This document shows, in pieces, positions 34,058-42,322 of a DNA stretch of 64,000 nt. The DNA is from Eubacteriales bacterium (GTDB taxonomy: Bacteria; Bacillota; Clostridia; Saccharofermentanales; DTU023), in assembly GCA_030537525.1 (NCBI GenBank), contig JAUNVU010000006.1, forward strand, positions 1-64,000, given 5' to 3'. Under the pieces are notes generated by a model. That model was given only the letters and a program-made list of their open reading frames with translations, ran no database searches and was not told the DNA's origin. Each line of letters begins with the position of its first letter. Positions within the stretch are counted from its first letter, which is position 1. The translations under genes and the position numbers were made by a program.

Positions 34058-35308
34058 ATGAGGAGGATTCTCCACTGTGATATGAATGCCTTCTACGCCT
34101 CTGTTGAGATGATCCTACAGCCCGAATTGCGCGGTCGTGCCATGGCTGTAGTCGGGAGTCAGAAGGATAGGCACGGCATCATCCTGGCCAAGAGCGAATT
34201 GGCCAAACAGGCTGGGGTCAAAACGGGTGAGGCCATCTGGGAAGCTCAGCAGAAATGTCCCAAGCTGCTACTGGTCTCGCCACACTATGAGGCCTATATC
34301 TACTATTCTAGGAAGGCGAAGGAGATCTATAGAGACTACAGTCCTCGCGTTGAATCCTATGGTCTCGACGAGGCCTGGCTCGATCTCAGCGGCAGCGAGA
34401 AGCTATTCGGCAGAGCCGAGGACGTGGCAGATCAGTTGAGAGCTCGTCTCAAGTCTGAACTGCAGCTCAGTATTTCTGTTGGTGTGAGTTTCAACAAGGT
34501 CTTTGCCAAATTCGGTTCAGATTATAAGAAACCAGATGCCACTACAGTCATTGATGAAGCTAATTACAAGAAAATCATCTGGCCGCGCCCGGCTTCCGAG
34601 CTGCTTGGCGTCGGTCCTGCTACTAAGCGCAAGTTGGCCCGTCTCGGTATCTTCACCATAGGTGAGCTAGCTATGGCCGATCCCTTACTGCTCCAGGATA
34701 AATTCGGGAAGCCTGGGCTTCGCCTACACCGCTGGGCCAATGGCTACGATAATTCACAAGTGAGAATCTGGGGCGAAAAGATTCCCGTCAAGACTATCGG
34801 CAACGGTGTAACCTGCCGCCACGATCTGAGCACTGAGCGCGAGGTCAAGACTGTTTTAATGAAATTATCTCGCGAGGTGGCCTACAGACTCTATGAGGGC
34901 AAGTACAAGGCACGCAGTCTGCAAATCTATATCAAGGATAGAGACCTCCTAACCCGCGAGCACCAAGCTCCTCTGGACTATCCCAGCGCCGCTTCTGCCT
35001 ATCTCTACCACTCGGCCTACAAATTATTTCAGGAGCGCTATGACTGGGCTAAGCCCGTGCGTGCTCTTGGGCTTAGGGCACTTGACTTGCAGCCCTATGA
35101 ACTGCCAATTCAAGAGCATTTTTTTGCAGACTGGCGAAGTCTTGCCAAACTTGAAAAATTGGAGAGCTGTCAATTTCAAATAAGTGAGAAGTATGGGCGT
35201 AATTCACTCTTCCCTGCCCGCTTCCTAGAAGACGACATTGGTGCTGAGAATCCACCACTTCTGATCCAGCCGCCTGGACTACCTATAGAAGAGGCAATCA
35301 GTAGTTGA
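34058..35308 (+). CDS. Y-family translesion DNA polymerase (DinB/UmuC type)
   Basis: A 416-residue polymerase with the Y-family catalytic motifs: DMNAFYASVE at residues 8-17 and YGLDEAWLD near 110, plus a helix-hairpin-helix stretch (LLGVGPATKRKLARLGI) and little-finger region. It copies damaged DNA with low fidelity. Length fits Firmicute DinB/YqjW/UvrX-like enzymes. The ATG at 34058 follows GATAGGAG; the open frame upstream to 33953 is operator sequence, not coding. A perfect terminator overlaps its end. Divergence from an XRE-ImmA pair suggests damage-inducible expression. No obvious beta-clamp motif was seen. Confidence 0.9.
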   Translation: MRRILHCDMNAFYASVEMILQPELRGRAMAVVGSQKDRHGIILAKSELAKQAGVKTGEAIWEAQQKCPKLLLVSPHYEAYIYYSRKAKEIYRDYSPRVESYGLDEAWLDLSGSEKLFGRAEDVADQLRARLKSELQLSISVGVSFNKVFAKFGSDYKKPDATTVIDEANYKKIIWPRPASELLGVGPATKRKLARLGIFTIGELAMADPLLLQDKFGKPGLRLHRWANGYDNSQVRIWGEKIPVKTIGNGVTCRHDLSTEREVKTVLMKLSREVAYRLYEGKYKARSLQIYIKDRDLLTREHQAPLDYPSAASAYLYHSAYKLFQERYDWAKPVRALGLRALDLQPYELPIQEHFFADWRSLAKLEKLESCQFQISEKYGRNSLFPARFLEDDIGAENPPLLIQPPGLPIEEAISS

Positions 35309-35320
35309 TTGCCTCTTTTT
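35291..35320 (+). terminator. Terminator overlapping the end of the polymerase gene
   Basis: GAGGCAATCA and TGATTGCCTC pair, and five T follow; the 3' arm includes the stop codon. Confidence 0.88.
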
Positions 35321-35326
35321 GGATCT

Positions 35327-36700
35327 CTATATTGGAGTGCCGAATGCCGAGAGTAGCATTCTCGCTATCGAGAAATAAATCACAAGTGCACCCGCATCCA
35401 CTAAGGTGGTGATCAGGGGGGCTGCCATAATCGCTGGATCCATTTTCAGTTTGCTCGCAATTAGTGGCAAGATAGCACCCACTACAGCCGACATGAAGAC
35501 TGTGACCAATAGGGCCATGGATACTGTGAAGGCTATGATGGCATCAAAGCCCATATAGATTCTGATGAAGTTAACCACAGCCAGCACGGCACCAATTAGG
35601 AGTGAGACCTTCGTCTCTTGCCAGATGACCTTAAAGAGGTCGGAGAACTCAATCTCCCCAAGTGTCATACCGCGAATCATCATGGTGGCTGTCTGCGAAC
35701 CGACATTACCACCAGTGTCCGTGATCATTGGAATGAAGAAAATCAGCGCAGGTAAGGTGATGAAGGCATGTTCGAAATGCTCTAATATGCCGCCGTTGAT
35801 CATGGCGGAAATCATCAAGAACAGCAACCAGGGAATGCGTCGCTTGGCGTGATGCAAGATTGAAGTCTTCAGATAGGGACGCTCTGACGGCGCCATGGCG
35901 GCCATCTTTTCGAAGTCCTCCGTGACCTCTTCTTGCAAGATATCTACAGCATCATCAACGGTGACTATCCCCACTAGGCGGTTCTCATTGTCGACTACGG
36001 GTATAGCCAAGAAGTCATAAGTGTGGAATAAATTAGCAACTTGCTCCTGATCATCTAGGGTGTGAGCCTTGACAATGTCCGTCTCCATGATATTTTCAAT
36101 GGTCTCGTTGTCATCAGCCAAGAGCAGGGAGCGCACCGAAACAACGCCCTCTAGTATCCGCTGAGAATTGATCACGTAACAGGTGTAGATCGTCTCTTTG
36201 TCTTGCCCATTTTTGCGTAAGTGCTCAATAGCCTGACTAACCGTCATCTGCTTCTTCAAGTCGGTAAATTCGGCAGTCATAATAGAGCCTGCTGAGTCCT
36301 CAGGATATTGCAGATAATGATTGATGACATCACGCTTCTCGTTACCAGTATTGGCGAGTATGCGCTTGACGACTGATGCTGGCATCTCCTCTAGAAAGTC
36401 GACTGCATCGTCAACGAAGAGCTTATCCAGCATTTCCGCCACTTCTATATCAGTGAAGGCCTTGGCCAAAGCCTGCTGGACATGGACTTCTAGGTGGGCA
36501 AATACATCAGCACCCAATTCTTTCGGTAGTAGGCGGAAGGCAACAGCAGCCTCATCTTCATTTAATTCCTCTATGAAATCGGCGATATCAATTTCGTTGG
36601 CTTCGACTAATTCATGTCTTAATTTTAAATATCTATGACTAGCGAGGAGGTCACGCCAATTTTCCCAAATTTCTTCTCTAGTATTTCTCTCGTGCTCCAT
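35327..36700 (-). CDS. mgtE: Magnesium transporter MgtE
   Basis: A 457-residue channel/transporter. The N-terminal MgtE_N helical domain (about 25-130) contains the conserved LLPKELGADVFAHL region, two CBS domains follow (about 140-255), then five membrane segments with the family motif TDTGGNVGSQTATMMIRG. Cytosolic Mg2+ binding closes the pore in studied MgtE proteins. The ATG at 36700 is preceded by GGAGG; an alternative four codons upstream overlaps that site. Its promoter is at 36750-36778. Confidence 0.96.
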   Translation of the reverse strand: MEHERNTREEIWENWRDLLASHRYLKLRHELVEANEIDIADFIEELNEDEAAVAFRLLPKELGADVFAHLEVHVQQALAKAFTDIEVAEMLDKLFVDDAVDFLEEMPASVVKRILANTGNEKRDVINHYLQYPEDSAGSIMTAEFTDLKKQMTVSQAIEHLRKNGQDKETIYTCYVINSQRILEGVVSVRSLLLADDNETIENIMETDIVKAHTLDDQEQVANLFHTYDFLAIPVVDNENRLVGIVTVDDAVDILQEEVTEDFEKMAAMAPSERPYLKTSILHHAKRRIPWLLFLMISAMINGGILEHFEHAFITLPALIFFIPMITDTGGNVGSQTATMMIRGMTLGEIEFSDLFKVIWQETKVSLLIGAVLAVVNFIRIYMGFDAIIAFTVSMALLVTVFMSAVVGAILPLIASKLKMDPAIMAAPLITTLVDAGALVIYFSIARMLLSAFGTPI

Positions 36701-36749
36701 AATAACCTCCATTAAATCTCAGTTTAAATCTCAACTTGGCCGTTTGCGC

Positions 36750-36778
36750 ATTATACTCGAGGGCGAGCTCCCACGCAA
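36750..36778 (-). promoter_or_regulatory. mgtE promoter
   Basis: On the minus strand TTGCGT (36778-36773), a 17-base spacer and TATAAT (36755-36750) lie 50 bases before the mgtE start. The gap is too short for an M-box riboswitch. Confidence 0.65.
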
Positions 36779-36831
36779 GAATTCACTAAATTTACTTAAG
36801 AGTGTATTCTCCGTATTTTTACTAAAAGCAC

Positions 36832-36860
36832 TTGACAATTGCTGCAATCTTCCGTAAAGT
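36832..36860 (+). promoter_or_regulatory. tRNA-Val promoter
   Basis: TTGACA (36832-36837), a 17-base spacer and TAAAGT (36855-36860) precede tRNA-Val by 32 bases. Confidence 0.75.
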
Positions 36861-36892
36861 CCTAATTGCTTCACTTAGCGGTGAGGCGATAT

Positions 36893-36969
36893 GGGTGCTT
36901 AGCTCAGCTGGTTAGAGTACCTGCTTGACATGCAGGGGGTCACTGGTTCAAGTCCAGTAGTACCCACCA
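36893..36969 (+). tRNA. tRNA-Val (anticodon GAC)
   Basis: Cloverleaf with acceptor GGGTGCT/AGTACCC, anticodon stem CCTGC/GCAGG with loop TTGACAT (anticodon GAC), GGTTCAAGTCC T-arm, discriminator A and encoded CCA. It differs from tRNA-Val(CAC) at 1377 by few positions outside the anticodon. Confidence 0.95.
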
Positions 36970-36971
36970 CG

Positions 36972-37011
36972 AAATAACTCCGCTACGTATACAACCGTGG
37001 CGGAGTTATTT
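36972..37011. terminator. Bidirectional terminator between tRNA-Val and citF
   Basis: A perfect 12-bp inverted repeat (AAATAACTCCGC and its complement) with a 16-base loop, followed on the plus strand by AATTTACTG. It serves tRNA-Val and probably the converging citF. Confidence 0.7.
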
Positions 37012-37014
37012 AAT

Positions 37015-38412
37015 TTACTGTCTTATTTCTGAAATCTTTTGACCATCTCGATAAAGAATATCAGCCAACACACGCCCCTTGCGCTCAACTAGAGAGGGCT
37101 TACCCGCTATCTGCTCGGCCTTTGCCTGTAATTCTTCAATCGACAGTACTGGCAGTCCACGCTCCTTAAAGCGCTGCGCCAGATCTGCTCGTCTGGGGTT
37201 GACGGCTATGCCGTACTGAGTCAACAGACAGTCGATGGTCTCGCCGGGGGTTGAGATGCATTGCAGTCGATCGACAATCAGGGGCATGCGGCTACGCAGT
37301 AATGGCGCAATGATCATGGCGATCTTGGCACCTGCGGCTGCGTCGGAGTGACCACCAGAGCCACCCATGATTAAGCCATTTGAATCGGTGTGGACATTGA
37401 CATTGAAGTCCAGGTCAATTTCTGTAGCACCGAGGATGACGACGTCTAGATAGTCGACGAGAGCACCTCGGGGATTCGCTGCCGCGTAGTGGATTGCCGA
37501 GACCTCACGATGCTTGGGATTGTCTCGGATTGACTGGACCGCCCGCAAGTCGAAGCACTGGACATCGTAGAGAGTCTGAAAGAGGCCCTGTTCTAGCATT
37601 TCGACAAGGTAGCCCGTAATCCCACCAAGCGCGAATGAGCCCTCTATCTCCTCTTTGAGCATCAGTTGGCGGAGGCGAGCAGCAGTCGCCAGCGAAGCGC
37701 CGCCTGCACCAGTTTGGAAGGAGAAGCCCTCCTTCAACAGGCCACTCGCCGCTATCGCGGAAACGGCCATATCGGCCATCAAGAGGGCCTTGGGATCTCG
37801 ACTGATCTTCGTTGTGCCAGAAACTATGCCCTGTGGATCGCCAATGGCATCAATAACCACCACCTGATCGACATCTGAACCAGGTATGGAGAAGTCTGCT
37901 AGCGGGGTTTCGGATAAGTCATCGGTGATCGCAATTACCTTTTTGGCAAAAGCCGCATCTGCCATCGCATAACCCAGTGAGCCACAAGCGGAGGGACCAT
38001 ATTTACCTGAGAGATTACCTTGATAATCAGCTTGCGGTGCAGCGATGAAAGCATAGTCTACGGGGGTCTCCCCGCTCGCTATGGCGGCGGGGCGTGTACC
38101 GTGACTTCTAAAAGTCACAGGCTTCTCTAAAATGCCTGCGGCTATGCCCTGTCCGATCTTGGCCGCCATATAATTGCATTCAATGGCTGTTACGACGCCA
38201 TCACGGATTAGTTGGAGTAAGGGTTCATGGCAGTTGAAGAGAGCTGAGGCGTTGAGCGTGAGATTTTTCGCTCCACTGGCGGCAACTGCTGCCATAACAG
38301 CATTTAACACATAGTCCCCATCCCGCATATGATGGTGGAACGATAGTCTGGAGCCGTCTTTAATCGAGAGCTCTCGGATCAGATTTTCAAGACTTCCTGA
38401 GTAGACTTTCAT
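37015..38412 (-). CDS. citF: Citrate lyase alpha subunit (citrate CoA-transferase)
   Basis: A 465-residue protein matching CitF, which transfers the acyl carrier group to citrate, releasing acetate on later turns. Family stretches include SFHHHMRDGDYVLN near the start, TFRSHGTRP, QTGAGGASLA and VNVHTDSNGLIMGGSGGHSD. It is slightly shorter than the usual ~510. The ATG overlaps the citE stop (TAATG) behind GGAGG. With citD and citE it forms the lyase itself; the citC ligase and citX/citG prosthetic group genes are not in the window. Confidence 0.95.
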   Translation of the reverse strand: MKVYSGSLENLIRELSIKDGSRLSFHHHMRDGDYVLNAVMAAVAASGAKNLTLNASALFNCHEPLLQLIRDGVVTAIECNYMAAKIGQGIAAGILEKPVTFRSHGTRPAAIASGETPVDYAFIAAPQADYQGNLSGKYGPSACGSLGYAMADAAFAKKVIAITDDLSETPLADFSIPGSDVDQVVVIDAIGDPQGIVSGTTKISRDPKALLMADMAVSAIAASGLLKEGFSFQTGAGGASLATAARLRQLMLKEEIEGSFALGGITGYLVEMLEQGLFQTLYDVQCFDLRAVQSIRDNPKHREVSAIHYAAANPRGALVDYLDVVILGATEIDLDFNVNVHTDSNGLIMGGSGGHSDAAAGAKIAMIIAPLLRSRMPLIVDRLQCISTPGETIDCLLTQYGIAVNPRRADLAQRFKERGLPVLSIEELQAKAEQIAGKPSLVERKGRVLADILYRDGQKISEIRQ

Positions 38413-39332
38413 TAGGCTTCCTCCCCAGAGACTTCGCTAAATTCACTGACTTCTTCTGCCTCTATTAGACCGAGCTTGAGCGCTAGGCGACAGACCTGAA
38501 TAGCTCTTAATTCAATCGGCCGATCGAGCATCTTGCCACGCAGGGCAACTGCTCCTAAGCCCTGGGCTTTTGCCCTATGCAGGCATTCCAAGACCTCTAG
38601 CGCATAGGCTATCTCAGTTTCAGATGGCGATAATAAACGGTTAATAAGCGCCAGGTGTTGTGGTGAGATTGCGGCCTTGGCACGGAAGCCGAGCTGCTTG
38701 ATCAGCTGAACATCTGCTTCCAGGCCCTCCAGATCAGTGGCGTCCGTGAATGGAGTGTCGATTGCTAAAATGCCAGCGGACTTCGCTGCTAAAAGAATCT
38801 GACTTCTGGCATAGAAGATCTCCTTGCCGTCCTTCGTACGCGTAGCACCGAGGTCTGCCGTGAAATCTTCAGCGCCAAGTAGTATACCTTTGAGGCGCTT
38901 GCTGCTCTGGGCTATGACCTTGGCGTTGACGACACCTGTGGCGCTTTCAATGAGTGCTATGAGCTGCAACTTGCCCTCTGGCAGCTGAAATTCTCTTTCA
39001 ATCTCATCGAGGTAATCTGCGACCATCTGAAGTTCTTCAGCTTGTGTGATCTTCGGTGGCATGAAGGCCGCTATCGGCAGCTTCGCCAGTCGTCTGACTT
39101 CCTGCCGCCACAGCGGTCCCTGCGGCTCATTTAATCTGACTATGATTGCCTTCTTGCCGTAGTCAAGATTCTCAATGGCTCTTGCCACGAGGTTCAGTGC
39201 GGCATCCTTCTCCTGTGGAGCAACTGCATCTTCTAGGTCGAGGATCAGGGCATCAGCTGGTAGTATACAGGCTGCTTCCAGCATGCCTGGGTTATTGCCT
39301 GGAATGAAGAGTAGTGATCTATAGTCCATCAT
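38412..39332 (-). CDS. citE: Citrate lyase beta subunit (citryl-ACP lyase)
   Basis: A 306-residue HpcH/HpaI-fold lyase. It splits citryl-ACP into oxaloacetate and acetyl-ACP. The motifs RSLLFIPGNNPGML, ILDLEDAVAP, IALIESATGV and LLGAEDFTADLG are visible. I use the first of two adjacent ATGs (39332, 39329) inside the end of citD, with GAGGAG upstream. The open frame continues to 39473, but that part is citD in another frame and is not coding for CitE. Confidence 0.95.
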   Translation of the reverse strand: MMDYRSLLFIPGNNPGMLEAACILPADALILDLEDAVAPQEKDAALNLVARAIENLDYGKKAIIVRLNEPQGPLWRQEVRRLAKLPIAAFMPPKITQAEELQMVADYLDEIEREFQLPEGKLQLIALIESATGVVNAKVIAQSSKRLKGILLGAEDFTADLGATRTKDGKEIFYARSQILLAAKSAGILAIDTPFTDATDLEGLEADVQLIKQLGFRAKAAISPQHLALINRLLSPSETEIAYALEVLECLHRAKAQGLGAVALRGKMLDRPIELRAIQVCRLALKLGLIEAEEVSEFSEVSGEEA

Positions 39333-39606
39333 CTGCACTCCTCTCAATGGCGGTCTCGAGACGCGCCTTAATGGTGCAATCCAGGGCTCCGTGGTCAAGT
39401 ACACGCAGGTGGCCTCTGTCAATACCTTTTGCTTGTAAAATTTCTTTGATAATTTTTTCGATATGTTCGCCATATTGCTGAATTAGTGGCGAATCCAGTT
39501 CTATAATCAATTCCTCTGCGGGGCGCAAGTCGATGAATACATCGCTTGATGCATGGGTGCCGCAAGTCACGGCTCGTCTCACTTCCATACAGACCTCCTT
39601 AGCCAT
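39319..39606 (-). CDS. citD: Citrate lyase acyl carrier protein (gamma subunit)
   Basis: A 95-residue acyl carrier protein. The GTHASSDVFI segment at residues 16-25 holds the serine expected to carry the phosphoribosyl-dephospho-CoA prosthetic group. It is the first gene of citDEF and overlaps citE. The ATG follows GGAGGTCT. Confidence 0.93.
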   Translation of the reverse strand: MAKEVCMEVRRAVTCGTHASSDVFIDLRPAEELIIELDSPLIQQYGEHIEKIIKEILQAKGIDRGHLRVLDHGALDCTIKARLETAIERSADDGL

Positions 39607-39642
39607 ATGCCAAGTATAGCAAATAGAGCAGAGGCTTATACC

Positions 39643-39698
39643 TTGAAGTTTTAATTTTAAATAATTATAATTACCATTCCCTGTTAGCGTTAGCTAAC
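39643..39698 (+). promoter_or_regulatory. Promoter and metal-regulator operator candidate of the metal ABC operon
   Basis: TTGAAG (39643-39648), a 17-base spacer and perfect TATAAT (39666-39671) precede an inverted repeat GTTAGC-gtta-GCTAAC (39683-39698). The repeat sits around the expected start point, as in DtxR/MntR-type repression. No regulator gene is adjacent. Confidence 0.65.
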
Positions 39699-39731
39699 GA
39701 ATCTATTAAAGATAGACGAAAGGCACAATTA

Positions 39732-40679
39732 ATGAAAAAAACACAGCAAATAATGGCTCTTTTACTAGCCGTTATGCTCTGCCTCGGCCTCTTTGGCTGT
39801 GCTAAAGAGCATCAGGCCAGCGAAGCTGCGGGCAGCGACTCTGGGAAGAAGGTCGTCACTGTCACTACTTCTTTTTTAAACGATATGGTCAAGGTGCTAG
39901 CTGGTGATCTCGTAGAACTTCAGATGATCATTCCTGCTGGTGAAGATCCTCATCTTTATAAGCCACTACCAGAGGATTCTAAGAAGATCCAGGGGGCCGA
40001 CTTGGTCCTCTATCACGGCCTGCACTTCGAAGGCAAGATGGTCGAGGCCCTCGAGCAATTTGGCGTCTCCGTCAGCGAGAATTTTCCGGCCGAGAGGATC
40101 GGGCGCATGGACCAGGATGGCATCGAGATCATCGACCCTCATTTCTGGTTTGACCTAGAGCTCTATGCCATGGCCTGCGACCGTGCAGCTGAGGCCTTAA
40201 TCGAGCTTTTGCCTGAACACAAGGCGAGCATTGAGCAGAATCTAGAAGAGTACAAGGTTGAACTCAAGGCTTGCGACGAGTGGATTCGTTCTGAAATGGA
40301 GAAGATTCCCGAAAATTCACGTTATCTAGTAACTCCTCACGATGCTTTCAATTACTTCGCTAAAAGTTACGATATCGTAGTTCACGCACCCCAAGGTGTC
40401 AGCACTGATTCTGAAGTTTCGGGTGCCGATGTCGAGGCCACCGTCAACTTGATAGTCGAGCATCAAGTCAAGGCAATTTTCACCGAGTCCACCACCAATC
40501 CCGCTAAAATGCAGAAGCTGCAAGAGGACTGCGCTCGCAAGGGTTTCGAAGTCAAGGTAGTCCACGGTGCTGATCAAGAACTCTTTTCTGACTCCCTGGC
40601 CGCCGAAGGTCAAGCTGGAGACAGCTTCATCGAGATGTTGAAGCACAACGTCAAACTGATTGTCGACAATCTAAAATAA
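39732..40679 (+). CDS. Manganese/zinc-binding lipoprotein of an ABC importer (TroA/MntA type)
   Basis: A 315-residue cluster A-1 substrate-binding lipoprotein with signal peptide and lipobox LFGC. The four metal ligands expected in PsaA/TroA/MntC proteins are visible: His in EDPHLY, His in DPHFWF, Glu in TESTTNP and Asp in FSDSL. No histidine-rich loop is present, which favours manganese (or iron) over zinc import. It is first in a four-gene operon with an ATPase and two permeases, preceded by a strong promoter and an MntR-like operator. Metal identity is inference. Confidence 0.88.
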   Translation: MKKTQQIMALLLAVMLCLGLFGCAKEHQASEAAGSDSGKKVVTVTTSFLNDMVKVLAGDLVELQMIIPAGEDPHLYKPLPEDSKKIQGADLVLYHGLHFEGKMVEALEQFGVSVSENFPAERIGRMDQDGIEIIDPHFWFDLELYAMACDRAAEALIELLPEHKASIEQNLEEYKVELKACDEWIRSEMEKIPENSRYLVTPHDAFNYFAKSYDIVVHAPQGVSTDSEVSGADVEATVNLIVEHQVKAIFTESTTNPAKMQKLQEDCARKGFEVKVVHGADQELFSDSLAAEGQAGDSFIEMLKHNVKLIVDNLK

Positions 40680-40700
40680 TAGCCAAAGGAGAGAGCTTTC

Positions 40701-41450
40701 TTGTCTTGTCAAAATAATTTAAATCTTAGTGGAAACGTGCCTGCCATTGAGGCTAAGCACGTTTCCATGCGTTATGACCTGGACCTAGTCGTTACTGATA
40801 TCAGTTTCGCCTTGCCCAAGGGTTCATTGACGGCCTTAATCGGCCCAAATGGAGCGGGGAAGAGCACCCTCTTCAAGGGTCTGCTCGGCTTGCATCCTCT
40901 GGTCCAAGGCGAGGTGCTCTTCAATGGCCAAAGGATCTCTGAAGTCAGGCGGCAGATTGCCTACCTACCTCAGAAATCCGAGGTTAATTGGGAATTTCCG
41001 CTGACCGTTGGAGATCTCGCTTTGATGGGCCGTTACCCACATCTTGGCTGGTTGAGGCGCCCTGGCAAGAAGGATAGAAAAATGGCAAAAGAAGCACTTG
41101 CCATGGTTGAAATGGAGTCCTTTGCCAAGCGTCAGATTTCCGAGCTCTCAGGTGGCCAGAAGCAACGTGCCTTCCTAGCGAGGGCACTGGCTCAGAAGGC
41201 CGACTTTTACTTTCTTGACGAGGCCTTTCAGGGCATCGACATCCGCTCCTCTGAGATTCTTTGGAAAATACTCGCCGAACTCAAGGCCAGTGATAAGACT
41301 ATTGTCATGGTTCACCATGATCTTACAGCCATCGACGAGCGCTTCGACCATGCTGTCTTGATCAAGAAAGAATTAATTGCTGCAGGCAGTCCCGATGAGG
41401 TCTTGAGTGATGCCAACTTGGATGTAGCTTACAGAGGTTTTCGAAGATGA
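40701..41450 (+). CDS. Metal ABC importer ATPase
   Basis: A 249-residue ATPase with Walker A GPNGAGKST, signature LSGGQKQR and Walker B FYFLDEAFQGID. The Walker B region has EAF in place of the usual EP, as in TroB/ZnuC-type proteins. The start is TTG at 40701 behind AAAGGAGAG. It overlaps the first permease gene by 4 bases and supplies energy for the import of the metal bound by the upstream lipoprotein. Confidence 0.93.
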   Translation: MSCQNNLNLSGNVPAIEAKHVSMRYDLDLVVTDISFALPKGSLTALIGPNGAGKSTLFKGLLGLHPLVQGEVLFNGQRISEVRRQIAYLPQKSEVNWEFPLTVGDLALMGRYPHLGWLRRPGKKDRKMAKEALAMVEMESFAKRQISELSGGQKQRAFLARALAQKADFYFLDEAFQGIDIRSSEILWKILAELKASDKTIVMVHHDLTAIDERFDHAVLIKKELIAAGSPDEVLSDANLDVAYRGFRR

Positions 41451-42322
41451 GTGAGCTAATTCGTCTCTTAGGAGACCTCAATTTCTGGATCCCAGCTCTT
41501 TCTGCGATGATCTTGGCCCTAGCTGCCGCCCTCGTTGGCTCAGTCTCTGTACTGCGTGGTCAGAGTCTGATCAGCGACGCCATCGGCCATGCCTCACTAC
41601 CTGGGGTCATGCTGGCCTTCATGCTCTTTTTGACTAGAGAGACCTGGGTACTGATGCTGGGTGCCATGGTCTTCGGCTACATCGCCTACCAACTGATCGA
41701 ATATCTAGCAGGACCGAAGAAGGCCAACCTGGACAGGGCTCAGGCCATCGTTCTTTCTTCATTTTTCGGACTGGGCATAACCCTTAAGAGTATTATTCAG
41801 AGCTTCCCTCGCTATCAATCAGTGCCAAAGGGTGGTCTCGAAACTTATTTCTTCGGCCAGGCCGCCTTGGCAGCGAAGAAGGACCTCTACTTTACAGCCT
41901 TAATCGCTGCTATTACTCTCTGCTTCTTCTTCATCTTCTATAAGGAGATTAAGATGACCGTCTTTGACCGCAACTACGCTACAGTGACGGGTTTCAAGCC
42001 AGAACTTGTCAACCACCTCACCCTCATCCTGATACTCGCCCTCATTGCCATCGGCTTGCGAGTAGTTGGAGCCATTCTTATTGCCTCTTTACTAATTGCC
42101 CCAACAGTCGCAGCCATGCAGTGGACTAATTCTTATAAGACATTATTGTTCATCGCTGGGACAATAGCTGTTTTTTCTGCCCTAGCTGGCAACTTACTAG
42201 GCCGTCTCTACTGGCCAAATGGTGCCGCTATTGTCTTCGTCCTATCGCTGCTGACCATCTTTTCTCTGTTCTTTGGTCGCCAGAGTCTACTTTTCAAGAA
42301 ACGTCAGAGTAGGAGGTCTTAG
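41447..42322 (+). CDS. Metal ABC importer permease (TroC-like)
   Basis: A 291-residue integral membrane protein of the ABC-3 family with eight or nine hydrophobic segments and the family motif GQSLISDAIGHASLPGV near residue 40. It ends in a basic tail (KKRQSRRS). It overlaps the ATPase gene and is followed directly by a second, related permease, so the importer probably has a permease heterodimer as in Treponema TroCD. Confidence 0.93.
   Translation: MSELIRLLGDLNFWIPALSAMILALAAALVGSVSVLRGQSLISDAIGHASLPGVMLAFMLFLTRETWVLMLGAMVFGYIAYQLIEYLAGPKKANLDRAQAIVLSSFFGLGITLKSIIQSFPRYQSVPKGGLETYFFGQAALAAKKDLYFTALIAAITLCFFFIFYKEIKMTVFDRNYATVTGFKPELVNHLTLILILALIAIGLRVVGAILIASLLIAPTVAAMQWTNSYKTLLFIAGTIAVFSALAGNLLGRLYWPNGAAIVFVLSLLTIFSLFFGRQSLLFKKRQSRRS

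Noticed and set aside
36701-36892. M-box magnesium riboswitch ahead of mgtE
   Set aside because: The promoter lies 50 bases before the start codon, leaving no room for an M-box.
39333-39473. Longer CitE start
   Set aside because: The extra codons are the out-of-frame reading of citD; the ATG behind GAGGAG gives the normal CitE N-terminus.
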